The notes: generated by a model not told the origin, from the letters alone. Numbered from the stretch's first letter, positions 1 through 10,000 are shown. The stretch: DNA of 64,000 nt from Xanthomonas euvesicatoria pv. euvesicatoria (GCF_020880415.1 NZ_JAJIUJ010000049.1:124001-188000), one strand, 5' to 3'. Made by a program: numbers and translations.

Positions 1-40
1 TCTCCGTTGGGCGGGCCACTGAAGGCCCGAGGTTATCATG

Positions 41-66
41 AAAAAAACCCGCGACAAAACGCGGGC
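41..66 (-). terminator. Rho-independent terminator, minus strand
   Basis: Six-base-pair GC stem (cccgcg 48-53, cgcggg 60-65) with loop 54-59. A run of seven A at 41-47 becomes the U tract on the minus strand. No minus-strand gene is visible to its right, because the next gene is plus-strand tetR, so the transcript it ends is unknown. A second GC hairpin lies at 12-29 without a T tract. Confidence 0.6.
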
Positions 67-175
67 TTAGGCTTCTTTGCGATGGTCAATTCTATCTCGT
101 CAACGCTACGTTTGCACACCGCCCCCTGAATCGTGCTGCGTTGCGACATGACCTGCCCGCAGGCGAGCCCGTAGA

Positions 176-198
176 CTCAAACAATCGTTTGATTGAGT
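176..198. promoter_or_regulatory. PsrA-type operator upstream of the tetR-fad operon
   Basis: The core CAAAC-AATC-GTTTG (178-191) matches the PsrA operator form (G/C)AAAC-N2-4-GTTT(G/C) known from Pseudomonas. It sits inside a longer imperfect palindrome (GACTCAA ... TTGAGTC, roughly 174-199). The core ends 20 bp before the tetR start, so bound repressor would block transcription. Inferred to give autoregulation and control of the following fad genes, with relief by long-chain acyl-CoA or fatty acid. Confidence 0.6.
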
Positions 199-211
199 CC
201 TGTCTTCACGC

Positions 212-844
212 ATGCCCAAGCCCGCCCACTTCTCCACCAAGGACCGCATTCTCGGTGCGGCCGAGGAGCTGTTCGCCCAGCACGGGTTCGCCGGCACGTC
301 GCTGCGCCAGCTCACCACGCAGGCCGACGTCAATATCGCCGCGGTCAACTATCACTTCGGCTCCAAGGAAAACCTGGTCAACGAGGTGTTCCGCCGGCGC
401 ATGGACGAGATGACCGCCGCGCGCCTGCAGCAGCTGGAAACGGCGAAGAAGTCCCAGCCCGGCGAGCTCACGGCCGTGCTCGCTGCCTTCGTCGAGCCGG
501 CGTTGGCCATGGCGCAGGACCGCCAGAACGGCGGCGCGTTCGTACGCGTGATTGCGCGCGCTTACGCGGAAAAGAACGACAACCTGCGCAAGTTCCTGTC
601 CGACCACTACGGACATGTGCTGCGCGAATTCGGCAAGGCCATCGCCGGCTGCGTGCCGGGCCTGAGCAAGGAAGAGCTGTATTGGCGGCTGGACTTCCTG
701 GCCGGCGCACTGACCTATGCCATGGCCGATTTCGGGCTCATCAAGCGGCCTGCGGGCGTCAGCGAGGCCGACCATCGTGCGCGCGCGGCGCGCGAACTCA
801 TCCGTTTCGCGGAACCCGGGTTCCGCGCTCATTCCACACCGTAA
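212..844 (+). CDS. psrA: TetR-family fatty-acid-responsive repressor, PsrA-like
   Basis: 210-residue TetR-family regulator. The N-terminal helix-turn-helix (about residues 9-55) contains the stretch VNIAAVNYHFGSKENL, very close to the recognition helix of Pseudomonas PsrA. The rest is an all-helical ligand and dimer domain. PsrA proteins sense long-chain fatty acids and control beta-oxidation genes. Two things in the sequence support that role here: a PsrA-type operator just upstream, and fad genes starting 24 bp downstream in the same orientation. The ATG at 212 is the first in-frame start after the operator. The symbol is by resemblance; another TetR subgroup such as FadR/FadP is the alternative. 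Confidence 0.75.
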   Translation: MPKPAHFSTKDRILGAAEELFAQHGFAGTSLRQLTTQADVNIAAVNYHFGSKENLVNEVFRRRMDEMTAARLQQLETAKKSQPGELTAVLAAFVEPALAMAQDRQNGGAFVRVIARAYAEKNDNLRKFLSDHYGHVLREFGKAIAGCVPGLSKEELYWRLDFLAGALTYAMADFGLIKRPAGVSEADHRARAARELIRFAEPGFRAHSTP

Positions 845-868
845 ACGTTCCACAAGAGGCCTATCGCT

Positions 869-3241
869 ATGTCCAACCCGTTGCTAGTCCGTCGTGCCGC
901 CGTGCTCGGTGCCGGCGTCATGGGTGCGCAGATCGCCGCGCACCTCACCAATGCCGGTGTCGACACCGTGTTGTTCGACCTGCCCGCCAAGGAAGGCCCG
1001 GCAGACGGCATCGTACTCAAGGCGATCACCAATCTCGGCAAGCTGAGCCCCGCCCCGCTCGCCAGCAAGGCGCTGGCCGAGGCGATCACGCCGGCCAATT
1101 ACGAGAGCGGCCTGGAACAGCTGCGCGACTGCGATCTGATCATCGAAGCGATCGCCGAGCGCATGGACTGGAAGCAGGACCTGTACAAGAAGATCGCCCC
1201 GTTCGTGGCCGATCATGCCGTGCTGGCCTCCAACACCTCCGGCCTGGGCATCAACAAGCTCTCCGACGTGCTGCCCGAGCAGTTGCGTCACCGCTTTTGC
1301 GGCGTGCATTTCTTCAATCCGCCGCGCTACATGCACCTGGCCGAATTGATCCCGGCCAAGGGCACCGACAAGGCGGTACTGGAAGGCCTGGAAGCCTTCC
1401 TGGTGACCACGCTCGGCAAGGGCGTGGTGTATGCGAAGGACACCCCGAACTTCATCGGCAACCGCATCGGCGTGTTCTCGATCCTGTCCACCATCCACCA
1501 CACGCAGGAATTCGGCCTGGGCTTCGACGAAGTCGATGCGCTGACCGGCCCGCTGGTGGGTCGCCCGAAGTCGGCCACCTATCGCACCTCCGATGTGGTC
1601 GGCCTGGACACCATGGCGCACGTCATCAAGACCATGGGCGACACCCTGCCCGACGACCCGTGGCACCAGTACTTCAAATCACCCAAGTGGCTGGAGGCGC
1701 TGATCGGCAAGGGCGCGCTGGGCCAGAAGGTCGGTGCCGGCATCTTCCGCAAGGTCGGCAAGGACATCGTGGTGGTCGACCTGGAGAAGCAGGACTATCG
1801 CCCGGCCGATCGTAGCGCCGCGCCGGAAGTGGTCGAGATCCTCAAGATCAAGAACCCGACCGAAAAGTTCGCCAAGCTGCGCGAAAGCCAGCACCCGCAG
1901 GCGCAGTTCCTGTGGGCCAGCTTCCGCGACCTGTTCCACTACAGCGCCTACCACCTGGCCGATATCGCCGAGACCGCACGCGACGTGGATCTGGCGATCC
2001 GCTGGGGCTACGGCTGGTCGCTGGGTCCGTTCGAGACCTGGCAGGCCGCTGGCTGGAAGCAGGTGGCGCAGTGGATTGCCGAAGACATCTCCAACGGCAA
2101 GAGCATGAGCAGCGCGCCACTACCGAACTGGGTGTTCGACGGTCGCGATGGCGTGCATGGCGCCGAAGGCTCGTACAGCCCGGCGCGCGACGCCAAGCTG
2201 CCACGCTCGTCGCTGCCGGTGTACAAGCGCCAGCGCTTCCCCGATCCGTTGCTGGGCGAGCAGTTCTCGCCGGGCGAAACCGTGTTCGAAAATGACGGCG
2301 TGCGCATGTGGCACGACGGCGACGACATCGCCGTGGTCAGTTTCAAGACCAAGATGAACACCGTCTCCGACCACGTGCTCAATGGCCTGCAGGAAGTGGT
2401 TGGCCGCGCCGAGAAAGACTTCGCCGGTCTGGTGATCTGGCAGCAGAAGGAGCCCTTCTCCGCCGGTGCCGATCTGGCCGGCGCGCTTGGCCTGCTGCAG
2501 GCCGGCAAGGTCGATGCGTTCGAAGCATTGGTCGCCAATTTCCAGGCCACCAGCCAGCGCATCAAGTACGCGCAGGTGCCGGTGATCTCGGCCGTGCGTG
2601 GCCTGGCGCTGGGCGGCGGCTGCGAATTCCAGATGCATAGCGCCAAGACCGTGGCTTCGCTGGAGAGCTACATCGGCCTGGTCGAAGCCGGCGTCGGCCT
2701 GCTGCCGGCCGGTGGTGGCCTGAAGGAAATCGCGGTGCGTGCGTCGATCGCCGCAGGTCCGGGCGGCGACGTGTTCGCCGAGCTGAAGAAGACCTTCGAG
2801 ACCGTGGCAATGGCCAAGGTCTCCAACTCGGCCGTCAATGCCAAGGAACTGGGCCTGCTGCGTGCCACCGACAAGGTGGTGTTCAACAGCTACGAGAGCC
2901 TGCACATCGCCAAGGCCGAAGCACGCGCACTGGCCGAGGGCGGCTACCGCGCCCCGCTGCCGGCACGCCGCATCCAGGTCGCCGGCGACGTCGGCATCGC
3001 CACCTTCAAGATGCTGCTGGTCAACATGCTGGAAGGTCGCTTCATCAGCGAATACGACTACGAAATCGCCAGCCGCATCGCCACGGTGGTCTGCGGTGGC
3101 GAAGTGGATCGCGGCGCGCTGGTCGATGAAGAATGGCTGCTCAAGCTGGAGCGCAAGCACTTCGTCGAACTGGCCCAGCAGGAAAAGACCCAGGCGCGGA
3201 TTGGGCACATGCTCAAGACGGGTAAGCCACTCAGGAACTGA
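869..3241 (+). CDS. fadB: 3-hydroxyacyl-CoA dehydrogenase / enoyl-CoA hydratase (FadN-type order)
   Basis: 790-residue bifunctional beta-oxidation enzyme. It hydrates trans-2-enoyl-CoA and oxidises the resulting L-3-hydroxyacyl-CoA with NAD+. The dinucleotide-binding loop GAGVMG lies at residues 14-19, followed by the 3HCDH C-terminal domain. The crotonase domain (about 485-690, with GLALGGGCEF) is at the C-terminus. This order is the reverse of E. coli FadB and matches B. subtilis FadN (about 790 residues). It lies 24 bp after the TetR gene and about 150 bp before the thiolase gene, so the three probably form one operon. It ends directly against a dispersed repeat. Confidence 0.9.
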   Translation: MSNPLLVRRAAVLGAGVMGAQIAAHLTNAGVDTVLFDLPAKEGPADGIVLKAITNLGKLSPAPLASKALAEAITPANYESGLEQLRDCDLIIEAIAERMDWKQDLYKKIAPFVADHAVLASNTSGLGINKLSDVLPEQLRHRFCGVHFFNPPRYMHLAELIPAKGTDKAVLEGLEAFLVTTLGKGVVYAKDTPNFIGNRIGVFSILSTIHHTQEFGLGFDEVDALTGPLVGRPKSATYRTSDVVGLDTMAHVIKTMGDTLPDDPWHQYFKSPKWLEALIGKGALGQKVGAGIFRKVGKDIVVVDLEKQDYRPADRSAAPEVVEILKIKNPTEKFAKLRESQHPQAQFLWASFRDLFHYSAYHLADIAETARDVDLAIRWGYGWSLGPFETWQAAGWKQVAQWIAEDISNGKSMSSAPLPNWVFDGRDGVHGAEGSYSPARDAKLPRSSLPVYKRQRFPDPLLGEQFSPGETVFENDGVRMWHDGDDIAVVSFKTKMNTVSDHVLNGLQEVVGRAEKDFAGLVIWQQKEPFSAGADLAGALGLLQAGKVDAFEALVANFQATSQRIKYAQVPVISAVRGLALGGGCEFQMHSAKTVASLESYIGLVEAGVGLLPAGGGLKEIAVRASIAAGPGGDVFAELKKTFETVAMAKVSNSAVNAKELGLLRATDKVVFNSYESLHIAKAEARALAEGGYRAPLPARRIQVAGDVGIATFKMLLVNMLEGRFISEYDYEIASRIATVVCGGEVDRGALVDEEWLLKLERKHFVELAQQEKTQARIGHMLKTGKPLRN

Positions 3242-3380
3242 GAATCGGGATTGGGGATTGGGGATTCGCAACAGCGGGTCCCCGCCCTCCAACTTTCTCG
3301 CTTCCACCAAATTCATCCGCCGGGCAGGAACATTCGGGCACGCGGATTCGCTTTGACGAATCCCAAATCCCGAATCCCGG
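3242..3380. repeat. Heptamer inverted-repeat element, copy 1
   Basis: The left arm (3242-3277) is a run of GGGATT(C/G)G-like heptamers ending in ggattcgcaacagcgg. The right arm (3347-3380) is its inverted counterpart, attcgctttgacgaatccc plus more AATCCC units. The two arms enclose about 70 bp with no gene. The element begins at the base after the fadB stop and ends 15 bp before the fadA start. The same architecture recurs near 36.4, 39.4 and 43.7 kb. Confidence 0.75.
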
Positions 3381-3395
3381 CTATCGGAGATAGCC

Positions 3396-4601
3396 ATGAG
3401 CAAGCAGATTCAAGAAGCCTACATCGTTGCCGCCACGCGTACGCCGGTGGGCAAGGCGCCGAAGGGCGTGTTCCGCAATACCCGTCCCGACGACATGCTG
3501 GCGCATGTGCTGCGCGCCGTGGTCGCGCAGGCGCCGGGCATCGATACCTCGCGCATCGACGACGCCATCATCGGCTGCGCCATGCCCGAAGGCGAGCAAG
3601 GCATGAACGTGGCGCGCATCGGCGTGTTGCTGGCGGGCCTGCCCAATTCGGTGGCCGGCCAGACCATCAACCGCTTCTGTTCGTCCGGCATCCAGGCCAT
3701 CGCCATGGCCGCCGACCAGATCCGGCTGGGCAATGCCGACCTGATGCTGGCCGGCGGTACCGAGTCGATGTCGATGGTGCCGATGATGGGCAACAAGGTG
3801 GCGATGTCGCCAAGCGTGTTCGCCGACGACCATGTGGCCATTGCCTATGGCATGGGCATCACTGCCGAGAAGGTCGCAGAAGAGTGGAAGGTGTCGCGCG
3901 AAGACCAGGACGCTTTTGCGCTGGCCTCCCATCAAAAGGCGATCGCCGCAATTGCCGCCGGCGAGTTCCGCGACGAAATCACTCCGTACGAAATCCATTC
4001 GCACCAGCCCGATCTGGCAGGCAACGTCATCGCGCTGCGCAAGCGCCTGGTCGACACCGACGAAGGCCCGCGTCCGGACAGCTCGCTCGAGGGCCTGGCC
4101 AAGCTGCGCCCGGTGTTCCGCAACGGCCAGTTCGGCGGCAGCGTCACCGCCGGTAATTCCTCGCAGATGAGCGATGGCGCCGGTGCCGTGCTGCTGGCCT
4201 CCGAGCAGGCGATCAAGGATTACGGCCTCACACCGCTTGCGCGTTTTGTCAGCTTCTCGGTGGCCGGCGTGCGCCCGGAAGTCATGGGCATTGGACCGAT
4301 CGCCGCCATTCCCAAGGCGCTCAAGCAGGCCGGGCTGACCAAGGATCAACTCGACTGGATCGAGCTCAACGAAGCCTTCGCCGCACAGGCGTTGGCCGTG
4401 ATCCGCGACAGCGAACTGGATCCATCCAAAGTCAATCCGCTGGGTGGCGCAATCGCCCTTGGTCACCCGCTGGGCGCCACCGGCGCGATCCGTGCCGCCA
4501 CGCTGGTGCATGGCCTGCGCCGTCGTCAGCAGAAGTACGGCATGGTCACCATGTGCATCGGTACCGGCATGGGCGCTGCTGGCATCATCGAAGCGCTGTG
4601 A
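3396..4601 (+). CDS. fadA: Acetyl-CoA C-acyltransferase (3-ketoacyl-CoA thiolase)
   Basis: 401-residue thiolase that cleaves 3-ketoacyl-CoA with CoA to give acetyl-CoA and a shortened acyl-CoA, the last step of the beta-oxidation cycle. The nucleophilic cysteine is Cys95 in NRFCSSG. The catalytic His357 is in GHPLGATGA and the base Cys387 is in CIGTGMG. Length and the full motif set are typical, so the gene looks intact. It is the third gene after the TetR repressor and the FadN-type enzyme, from which it is separated only by a repeat. A clear terminator follows about 110 bp downstream. Confidence 0.93.
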   Translation: MSKQIQEAYIVAATRTPVGKAPKGVFRNTRPDDMLAHVLRAVVAQAPGIDTSRIDDAIIGCAMPEGEQGMNVARIGVLLAGLPNSVAGQTINRFCSSGIQAIAMAADQIRLGNADLMLAGGTESMSMVPMMGNKVAMSPSVFADDHVAIAYGMGITAEKVAEEWKVSREDQDAFALASHQKAIAAIAAGEFRDEITPYEIHSHQPDLAGNVIALRKRLVDTDEGPRPDSSLEGLAKLRPVFRNGQFGGSVTAGNSSQMSDGAGAVLLASEQAIKDYGLTPLARFVSFSVAGVRPEVMGIGPIAAIPKALKQAGLTKDQLDWIELNEAFAAQALAVIRDSELDPSKVNPLGGAIALGHPLGATGAIRAATLVHGLRRRQQKYGMVTMCIGTGMGAAGIIEAL

Positions 4602-4710
4602 GGCGCGTGGAGCGCCGGGTCGGCCTTCCGGGTCGGTCTGGTGTTTCCATCTGTGTCATCCATCCGCGGAGATCAGGTGTTAACGATCACATCGCGATGC
4701 TGTCACCAAG

Positions 4711-4742
4711 AGGGCGTGCGCAAGCACGCCCTTTCCTTTCTC
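4711..4742 (+). terminator. Terminator of the fad operon
   Basis: Eight-base-pair stem agggcgtg / cacgccct (4711-4718, 4725-4732) with loop cgcaag, followed by the pyrimidine- and T-rich stretch tttcctttct. It closes the psrA-fadB-fadA transcript. The rest of the 4602-4914 interval shows no gene or repeat that I can support. Confidence 0.75.
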
Positions 4743-4914
4743 GGTCAATGCGGTCTTGCCAAAGTCGCGGCGCTCCAACGCACATCCCCCGCGTGCCCAG
4801 TGAAACGCTGAGCGTTGCGTTCTGATGCATCGGTCATGTCGCTGCGGCCACTGAAGCCGTCGATCCAGCTGTCGCAATAGGTACGCCACAGATACCGCTA
4901 GCAAACGGCGACGC

Positions 4915-5316
4915 TCAGCGCGCCACCAACCATTGACCGGTCCGCGCCCCTGCAACGACCAGCGCCAGTCCAGCCAGCAAGGTCACCGCCAGATAGATTC
5001 CGATCATCGTCGAGCGGTCGGTGCGCGCAAACACCAGGCACTCCATCATCAGCGACGAAAACGTGGTCAGCCCACCGATCACGCCGACGATCAACAGGGC
5101 CCGCAGCGGCCAGCTCGAGGGCCCGCGTGCATCCAGCCAGACCAGCAACACGCCGGCCACGAACGACCCGAGCAGGTTCACCGTCAGCGTTCCCCAAGGG
5201 AAGCCGGTACCGAAGCGCTGGATCAACGAGGCACCGATCGCAAAACGCAAGCCCGATCCCAGTGCGCCACCGGTCATCGCCAACAACAGCTGTTGCCACC
5301 ACACCGGTGCGTTCAT
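4915..5316 (-). CDS. crcB: Fluoride-selective ion channel CrcB/Fluc
   Basis: 133-residue inner-membrane protein with four predicted hydrophobic helices. The N-terminal [10 protein letters not shown] and the third-helix signature [11 protein letters not shown] match the Fluc family. These channels are dual-topology dimers that export fluoride. The length is normal. It lies downstream of rarA on the same strand, as in many gammaproteobacteria. I looked for a fluoride riboswitch upstream (5317-5480) and saw none, so regulation is unknown. Confidence 0.88.
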   Translation of the reverse strand: MNAPVWWQQLLLAMTGGALGSGLRFAIGASLIQRFGTGFPWGTLTVNLLGSFVAGVLLVWLDARGPSSWPLRALLIVGVIGGLTTFSSLMMECLVFARTDRSTMIGIYLAVTLLAGLALVVAGARTGQWLVAR

Positions 5317-5495
5317 ACGCGCACCCCGCGACCAGAGCGTGTGTTCGAAAAAAAAGTGTGCGACATCGGCGTCATCCTTTGTGAGTCAAAAGCGATGCCG
5401 GGGCACAGGCCTGCCGCCCCGGCGGGGTGGGCAGGCATCATCAGCGCGCAGGGTGCGTGCGGTTCGAGGAGGAATGCCATCTCCTGTGCGGCCGA

Positions 5496-6869
5496 TTATG
5501 CCGTGGACTTGCCGGCCTTGTCAGCCCGTGCCAGCGCGCGCGCCTCGCGCAGCCGATCGAGCTTTTCCTTCAGCTTGATCTCCATCCCGCGCGGCACCGG
5601 GTTGTAGTACACGCGCTCGCCCATCGCATCCGGGAACCCGGTCTGATCCAGCGCGATGCCGCCCTCGGCATCATGGTCGTACTGGTAATCCTGGCCGTAC
5701 CCCAGGGTCTTCATCAGCTTGGTCGGCGCGTTGCGCAGATGCAGCGGCACCTCCTGCGTGCCGGTGGCGCGCACCTCGGCCTTGGCTTGGTTGAAGGCCG
5801 CGTAGCCGGCGTTGGATTTGGCAGTGCTGGCCAGGTACAGCACCAGCTGTGCGAATGCCAACTCGCCTTCCGGGCTGCCGAGGCGCTCGTAGATGTCCCA
5901 GGCTTCCAGCGCCATGCTCTGCGCGCGCGGATCGGCCAGGCCAATGTCCTCGATCGCCATGCGGGTCAACCGACGCGCCAGATACGCAGGGTCGCACCCG
6001 CCATCGAGCATGCGCGTCAGCCAGTACAGCGCTGCATCCGGGTTGGAACTGCGTACGGACTTATGCAACGCCGAAATCTGGTCGTAGAACTGCTCGCCGT
6101 TCTTGTCGAAGCGGCGCGTACGGTCGGCCAGCACCTGCAGCAACGTCTGCGGCGTAATCTCGCCACCCTCGCCTGCCGCCAGTTCCGCGGCAATTTCCAA
6201 CAGCGTCAGTGCCCGACGCACATCGCCGTCGGCGGCGCTGGCGATTTCCAGCAGCGACGCTTCGCTGACCTGGATCGTCTCTGCCCCCAAGCCGCGCTCG
6301 GCATCGCGCAAGGCACGCTGCAAGGCTTCGACAATATCCTGCGGCGACACGCCTTCCAGCACATGCACGCGGCAGCGCGACAACAGCGCTGAATTCAACT
6401 CGAAGGACGGGTTTTCAGTGGTCGCACCGACGAACAGAATCGTGCCGCGTTCGATATGCGGCAAGAACGCATCCTGCTGGGCCTTGTTGAAGCGATGCAC
6501 CTCATCGACGAACAACACGGTGCGGCGGCCACCGGCAAAACGCTGCGCCGCCTCTGCCAGCACCTGCCGCACTTCCGGCAAGCCGGAGAGTACGGCCGAG
6601 ATCGCCTTGAATTCGGCGTCTGCGTAATGCGCGAGCAACAAGGCCAATGTGGTCTTGCCGCATCCCGGCGGGCCCCACAGGATCATGGAGTGCACGCGCC
6701 CGGATTCCACCGCGCGCCGCAGGGCGCTGTCGGGAGCCAGCAATCGCTTCTGACCCACCATCTCCTCAAGCGTGCGCGGCCGCATCCGCTCTGCCAAGGG
6801 CCCCATGGCGCTGCGATCGACGTGCAGCAGATCGGGTGTGATCGAGTCGGGACGTTTGGCTTTGCTCAC
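5496..6869 (-). CDS. rarA: Replication-associated recombination protein A (AAA+ ATPase)
   Basis: 457-residue AAA+ ATPase of the clamp-loader-like RarA/MgsA/WRNIP1 family, which acts at stalled replication forks. Walker A is GPPGCGKTT (residues 66-74) and Walker B is VDEVHRFNKAQQD. The C-terminal tetramerisation domain is complete. The start used is a GTG at 6867-6869 with AAGGGG directly before it. The reading begins SKAKRP and reaches the conserved PLAERMRP segment at the usual distance. Many gammaproteobacteria have lolA immediately upstream of rarA; here the effector gene lies between them on the other strand. Confidence 0.9.
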   Translation of the reverse strand: MSKAKRPDSITPDLLHVDRSAMGPLAERMRPRTLEEMVGQKRLLAPDSALRRAVESGRVHSMILWGPPGCGKTTLALLLAHYADAEFKAISAVLSGLPEVRQVLAEAAQRFAGGRRTVLFVDEVHRFNKAQQDAFLPHIERGTILFVGATTENPSFELNSALLSRCRVHVLEGVSPQDIVEALQRALRDAERGLGAETIQVSEASLLEIASAADGDVRRALTLLEIAAELAAGEGGEITPQTLLQVLADRTRRFDKNGEQFYDQISALHKSVRSSNPDAALYWLTRMLDGGCDPAYLARRLTRMAIEDIGLADPRAQSMALEAWDIYERLGSPEGELAFAQLVLYLASTAKSNAGYAAFNQAKAEVRATGTQEVPLHLRNAPTKLMKTLGYGQDYQYDHDAEGGIALDQTGFPDAMGERVYYNPVPRGMEIKLKEKLDRLREARALARADKAGKSTA

Positions 6870-6941
6870 CCCTTCATTCTACCGCCTGCGCCTGATGGAC
6901 GTTCCACAACGCAGTGTTCGGCCATCGCTGGGACGCCGACG

Positions 6942-7003
6942 TTCTCTTTCCAAGCGACCACTTCGCGCAGGTGCAACGCATCGACTGCGTAGCGCAATAC
7001 TGT
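6942..7003 (+). promoter_or_regulatory. PIP-box promoter of the effector gene
   Basis: TTCTC (6942-6946), then 15 bp, then TTCGC (6962-6966): a plant-inducible-promoter box with one mismatch in the first half (consensus TTCGB-N15-TTCGB). A YANNNT -10 element, TACTGT, lies at 6998-7003, exactly 31 bp after the box; the spacing known for HrpX-controlled promoters is 30-32 bp. Predicted transcription starts near 7010, upstream of both candidate translation starts. The expected activator is HrpX. Confidence 0.7.
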
Positions 7004-7099
7004 TACTGAGTAACGAGTGACCGCAATCGCTTGCCGGCATTCCGCATCGGCCACGAGCTGCGCAAGCGCAAGCGGCAGGTTCAGCGCACGGATTCCACC

Positions 7100-10000
7100 A
7101 TGCCTCGCATTCCGCTTCGCCCCTCCGTCATCGCCGCTTGCCTTCCAGGCATGGCCGAGACCATCGCGCATCCATCCAAGCCTTCTGCGCGGCGGCAGAC
7201 GCACAACAAATTGGCGACTCCGGACCCATGCGCGTTCGAGGCGGAACTGATCCAGGCACAGGAAGATCCGCTGGGTTGGTCCGCGACGCTACTTGAGCAA
7301 GCAAGACAGCCAAGCGTCGTCGATCCCGGACTGAAGGCCGCTCCCAAACGCAAACACGCCCTCCCGCGTCCCTGCAGGAAGGCCGCAGAACGCTTGGGGC
7401 TCAGTAGCGGTTCGCCAGAACCACATACGAGCCTGCTGCGCTATTCCTCGGTGCAGTACGCGCGGGACACACCAGCCGGCCCATCGGATCGCAACGCCGA
7501 TGCCGCCCGTGATCTGCGAGCAGCCCCGCTGCTGTCCAATGCCACCCAGCATCTCAATGAAGCCCTGATCGCCCGCCTGGAACAATCCAACAACGACCTG
7601 GCCGCACGCATCTGGCGGCGTCGCCAGGACGAGCTGTGCTACGCACATGCACAAACGCTACAGGCTGCGCGCGAGCAGTTGGCCCTCAGAGCCCGGCGCG
7701 CCGCCAACCTCAGCGACAGCATCAACGCGCTGACGCACGAACGTGCCGAACTGCTGCAACAGCTGCATGGATGCAATGCGCAGACTGATGCAGTGGCGGC
7801 CGCGATCCACGATCTCGAGTCGGACATCCTCTCCGCACGCGCCGCATTGAACGCGCTACCGCACGATCAGCCGTCGCGCGGTGTCGCAGCGCACGCGGGC
7901 CCATCCTCGGCCGACGCGCAGCAGGGCGTTGATCGCTTACAGCTGCAGCGCGCCTGCACTCGGCTCGAGCACGCAGTGCAGCAGGCGCGCGCACGCGGCG
8001 ATGCGCTGGCCAAAGCGGTCTTTTTCGGCCGCGGCTCGGCACAGGCAGCACAAGCAGAGCAAGCACTTGCGGAAGCTAACGCGGAAATCGATCGATTGCG
8101 AAGTGCGTATGCGCAAGCACGCGATGCGTTGCAGTCGGATCAAGCAGGCAACTCTGCCAACAGGCCGGCTTCGCGCACGCTCGGCTCGCACCTTGCTGCA
8201 GAGCGAAACCGAGAAGTCGAGGCACTGCGCACACGGCTGGGACGCAACGAGAACATGCTGACCCTGCAACGCACGCATGCCGAGCGCTGTCGGCGGCATG
8301 CGCGGCGCCTACAGCAGCGCCTCGACCAGGTCGAGGCAAAACTGCAGCAGGCGCGGCATTCGTCGCGGATCAACACCGAGGAGGTGTGGCAGCACGAACA
8401 GACGGTCAACGCGCTGGAAGCTGCGAACGGCGACATGCAGCGCGTGGCGGAACATGCAGCCGCGCAGCCGCCGGCCGATGAGGCCCGGCCCGTCGCTGCC
8501 GAGATCGTCGCCGACACCATGGACGCACTGCTTGGCGCCCTGCCCGGCTTTCGCGAGGAAACCATCGACCCCGTGAGTCGACAGGTTCTGCGCGCCTGGG
8601 CTGACGGTCTGCATGGCCGCAGCGCTGCGTTCGGGGGCGACGCCTTGCAGCCGGTCGACGCCTTGCGCATCGCCCTGCAGGCCTTGGCGATCGCCAGCGA
8701 AGGCGCTGCTGCCGCAGCGGCCGACGTGCTGCGACGCCTGGGCATGGTGCGGTTGCGTGAGCTGATTCCGCCGCCACAGGTCTCCATCGCTGCCGAGGCG
8801 GCCCAGCCAATGGAGATCGTCACCGCCTGCGTCGGCCTGTTGGCCAGCGTTCCGCGCGGCATGCAGGTTCTTTCGCACATGCTGCGCGAAGAAGCCACGC
8901 CCCCCTCCAGGGAATGGTTGGAGGCGGCGCAGGTCCATCTGCGTGCCAGCCACCGGCTTGCACTGACGCCGGACGCAGAACAGGCTGAACGCAGCTGGCT
9001 GGGCGATGCGCAGATGGGAGCGCGCCATGCCGTGCATGGAGACTCGCCGCTGCAGGGCCTGCAGTCTGCAACCGATGCCCAGCGCAGCGCATTTCACGCA
9101 TTCCGCAATGGCTACGAAACCACCCGGGCAGGTTCACCCTATGCGCGCGTCAACGCATGCCTGCAGATGTTTGCGCAATGGGCGGTCGCAGGCAGTGGGC
9201 GGCGCGGCAGGCGCGCCCTCAATCCCTTCAACGCACTTGAGCTGGGAATGAAGGTTGGCGCCTCCGAAGCGCTTCCCACCGCCGTGCGGCGTGCCAACGA
9301 CGCTTTTCGCGAAGCGGCCGGCCACCTGACCAGCTGGCTCGTCGCGCGCCGCCAGATCCAGCTGGCTGGCGGGCGAATGCCGTCGCAGGACGAGCTGGCA
9401 ATGCAGGCACTGTTGGAATACGTGCAATGGCTCCCACACGAGCAGAACGCAACCGACCTGACCTTCACCGCCAAGGTGTTGGGCACGATCGAACGGCGTG
9501 CCCAGGAGCTTCAGCGCTCGGTGGCTGCCTCCGTGAACGAGACCGACGACCTGCAGCCGGCGGCGTGCCATCCGGCCATCGCATCCGCATGGGGTGCATT
9601 ACGCGCCGGCCGCATGCGTCTGCCCGAAACGCTGCGTCTGATCCAGCGTGGCCTGCTCGACCACGCCGGACAGCCGAGCGACCTGCCGGTCGGTGCAGCA
9701 ACCCTGGATGAAGAACTGGCGTCGGACGCGCGCACTCACTTTCATCAGGCCATCGGTCATGCAAGTCGCCTTCTGCACGAGGGCGACACCTCCCGCGTCA
9801 GATCGCCACGTGCGCTGTTCGAATGCCTGCGCAACCTGTTGGAACGGCTGGAATGGCGCGACAAGCTGCGTCTTACCGAGCAACGGGTGATCGGACTCAA
9901 TACGACGCCGCTGTCGGCCGCGCTGGCGATCATCCCCAGCGGCCTGGGACTGAAACTCTCCGCGGGCGGCCAGACCAGTTCCGATCGCTCGGTGGAGATT

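Noticed and set aside
193..1815. 540-codon plus-strand frame overlapping tetR and fadB
   Set aside because: Arg/Gly/Pro/Ala-rich out-of-frame reading of two clear genes.
5317..5480. Fluoride riboswitch upstream of crcB
   Set aside because: Searched by eye for the conserved core of the crcB motif on the minus strand; it is not present.
7031..7099. TTG start that would extend the effector by 23 residues
   Set aside because: A rare start without a ribosome site. The ATG at 7100 gives a Ser/Pro-rich N-terminus of the expected kind, though the choice is not proven.
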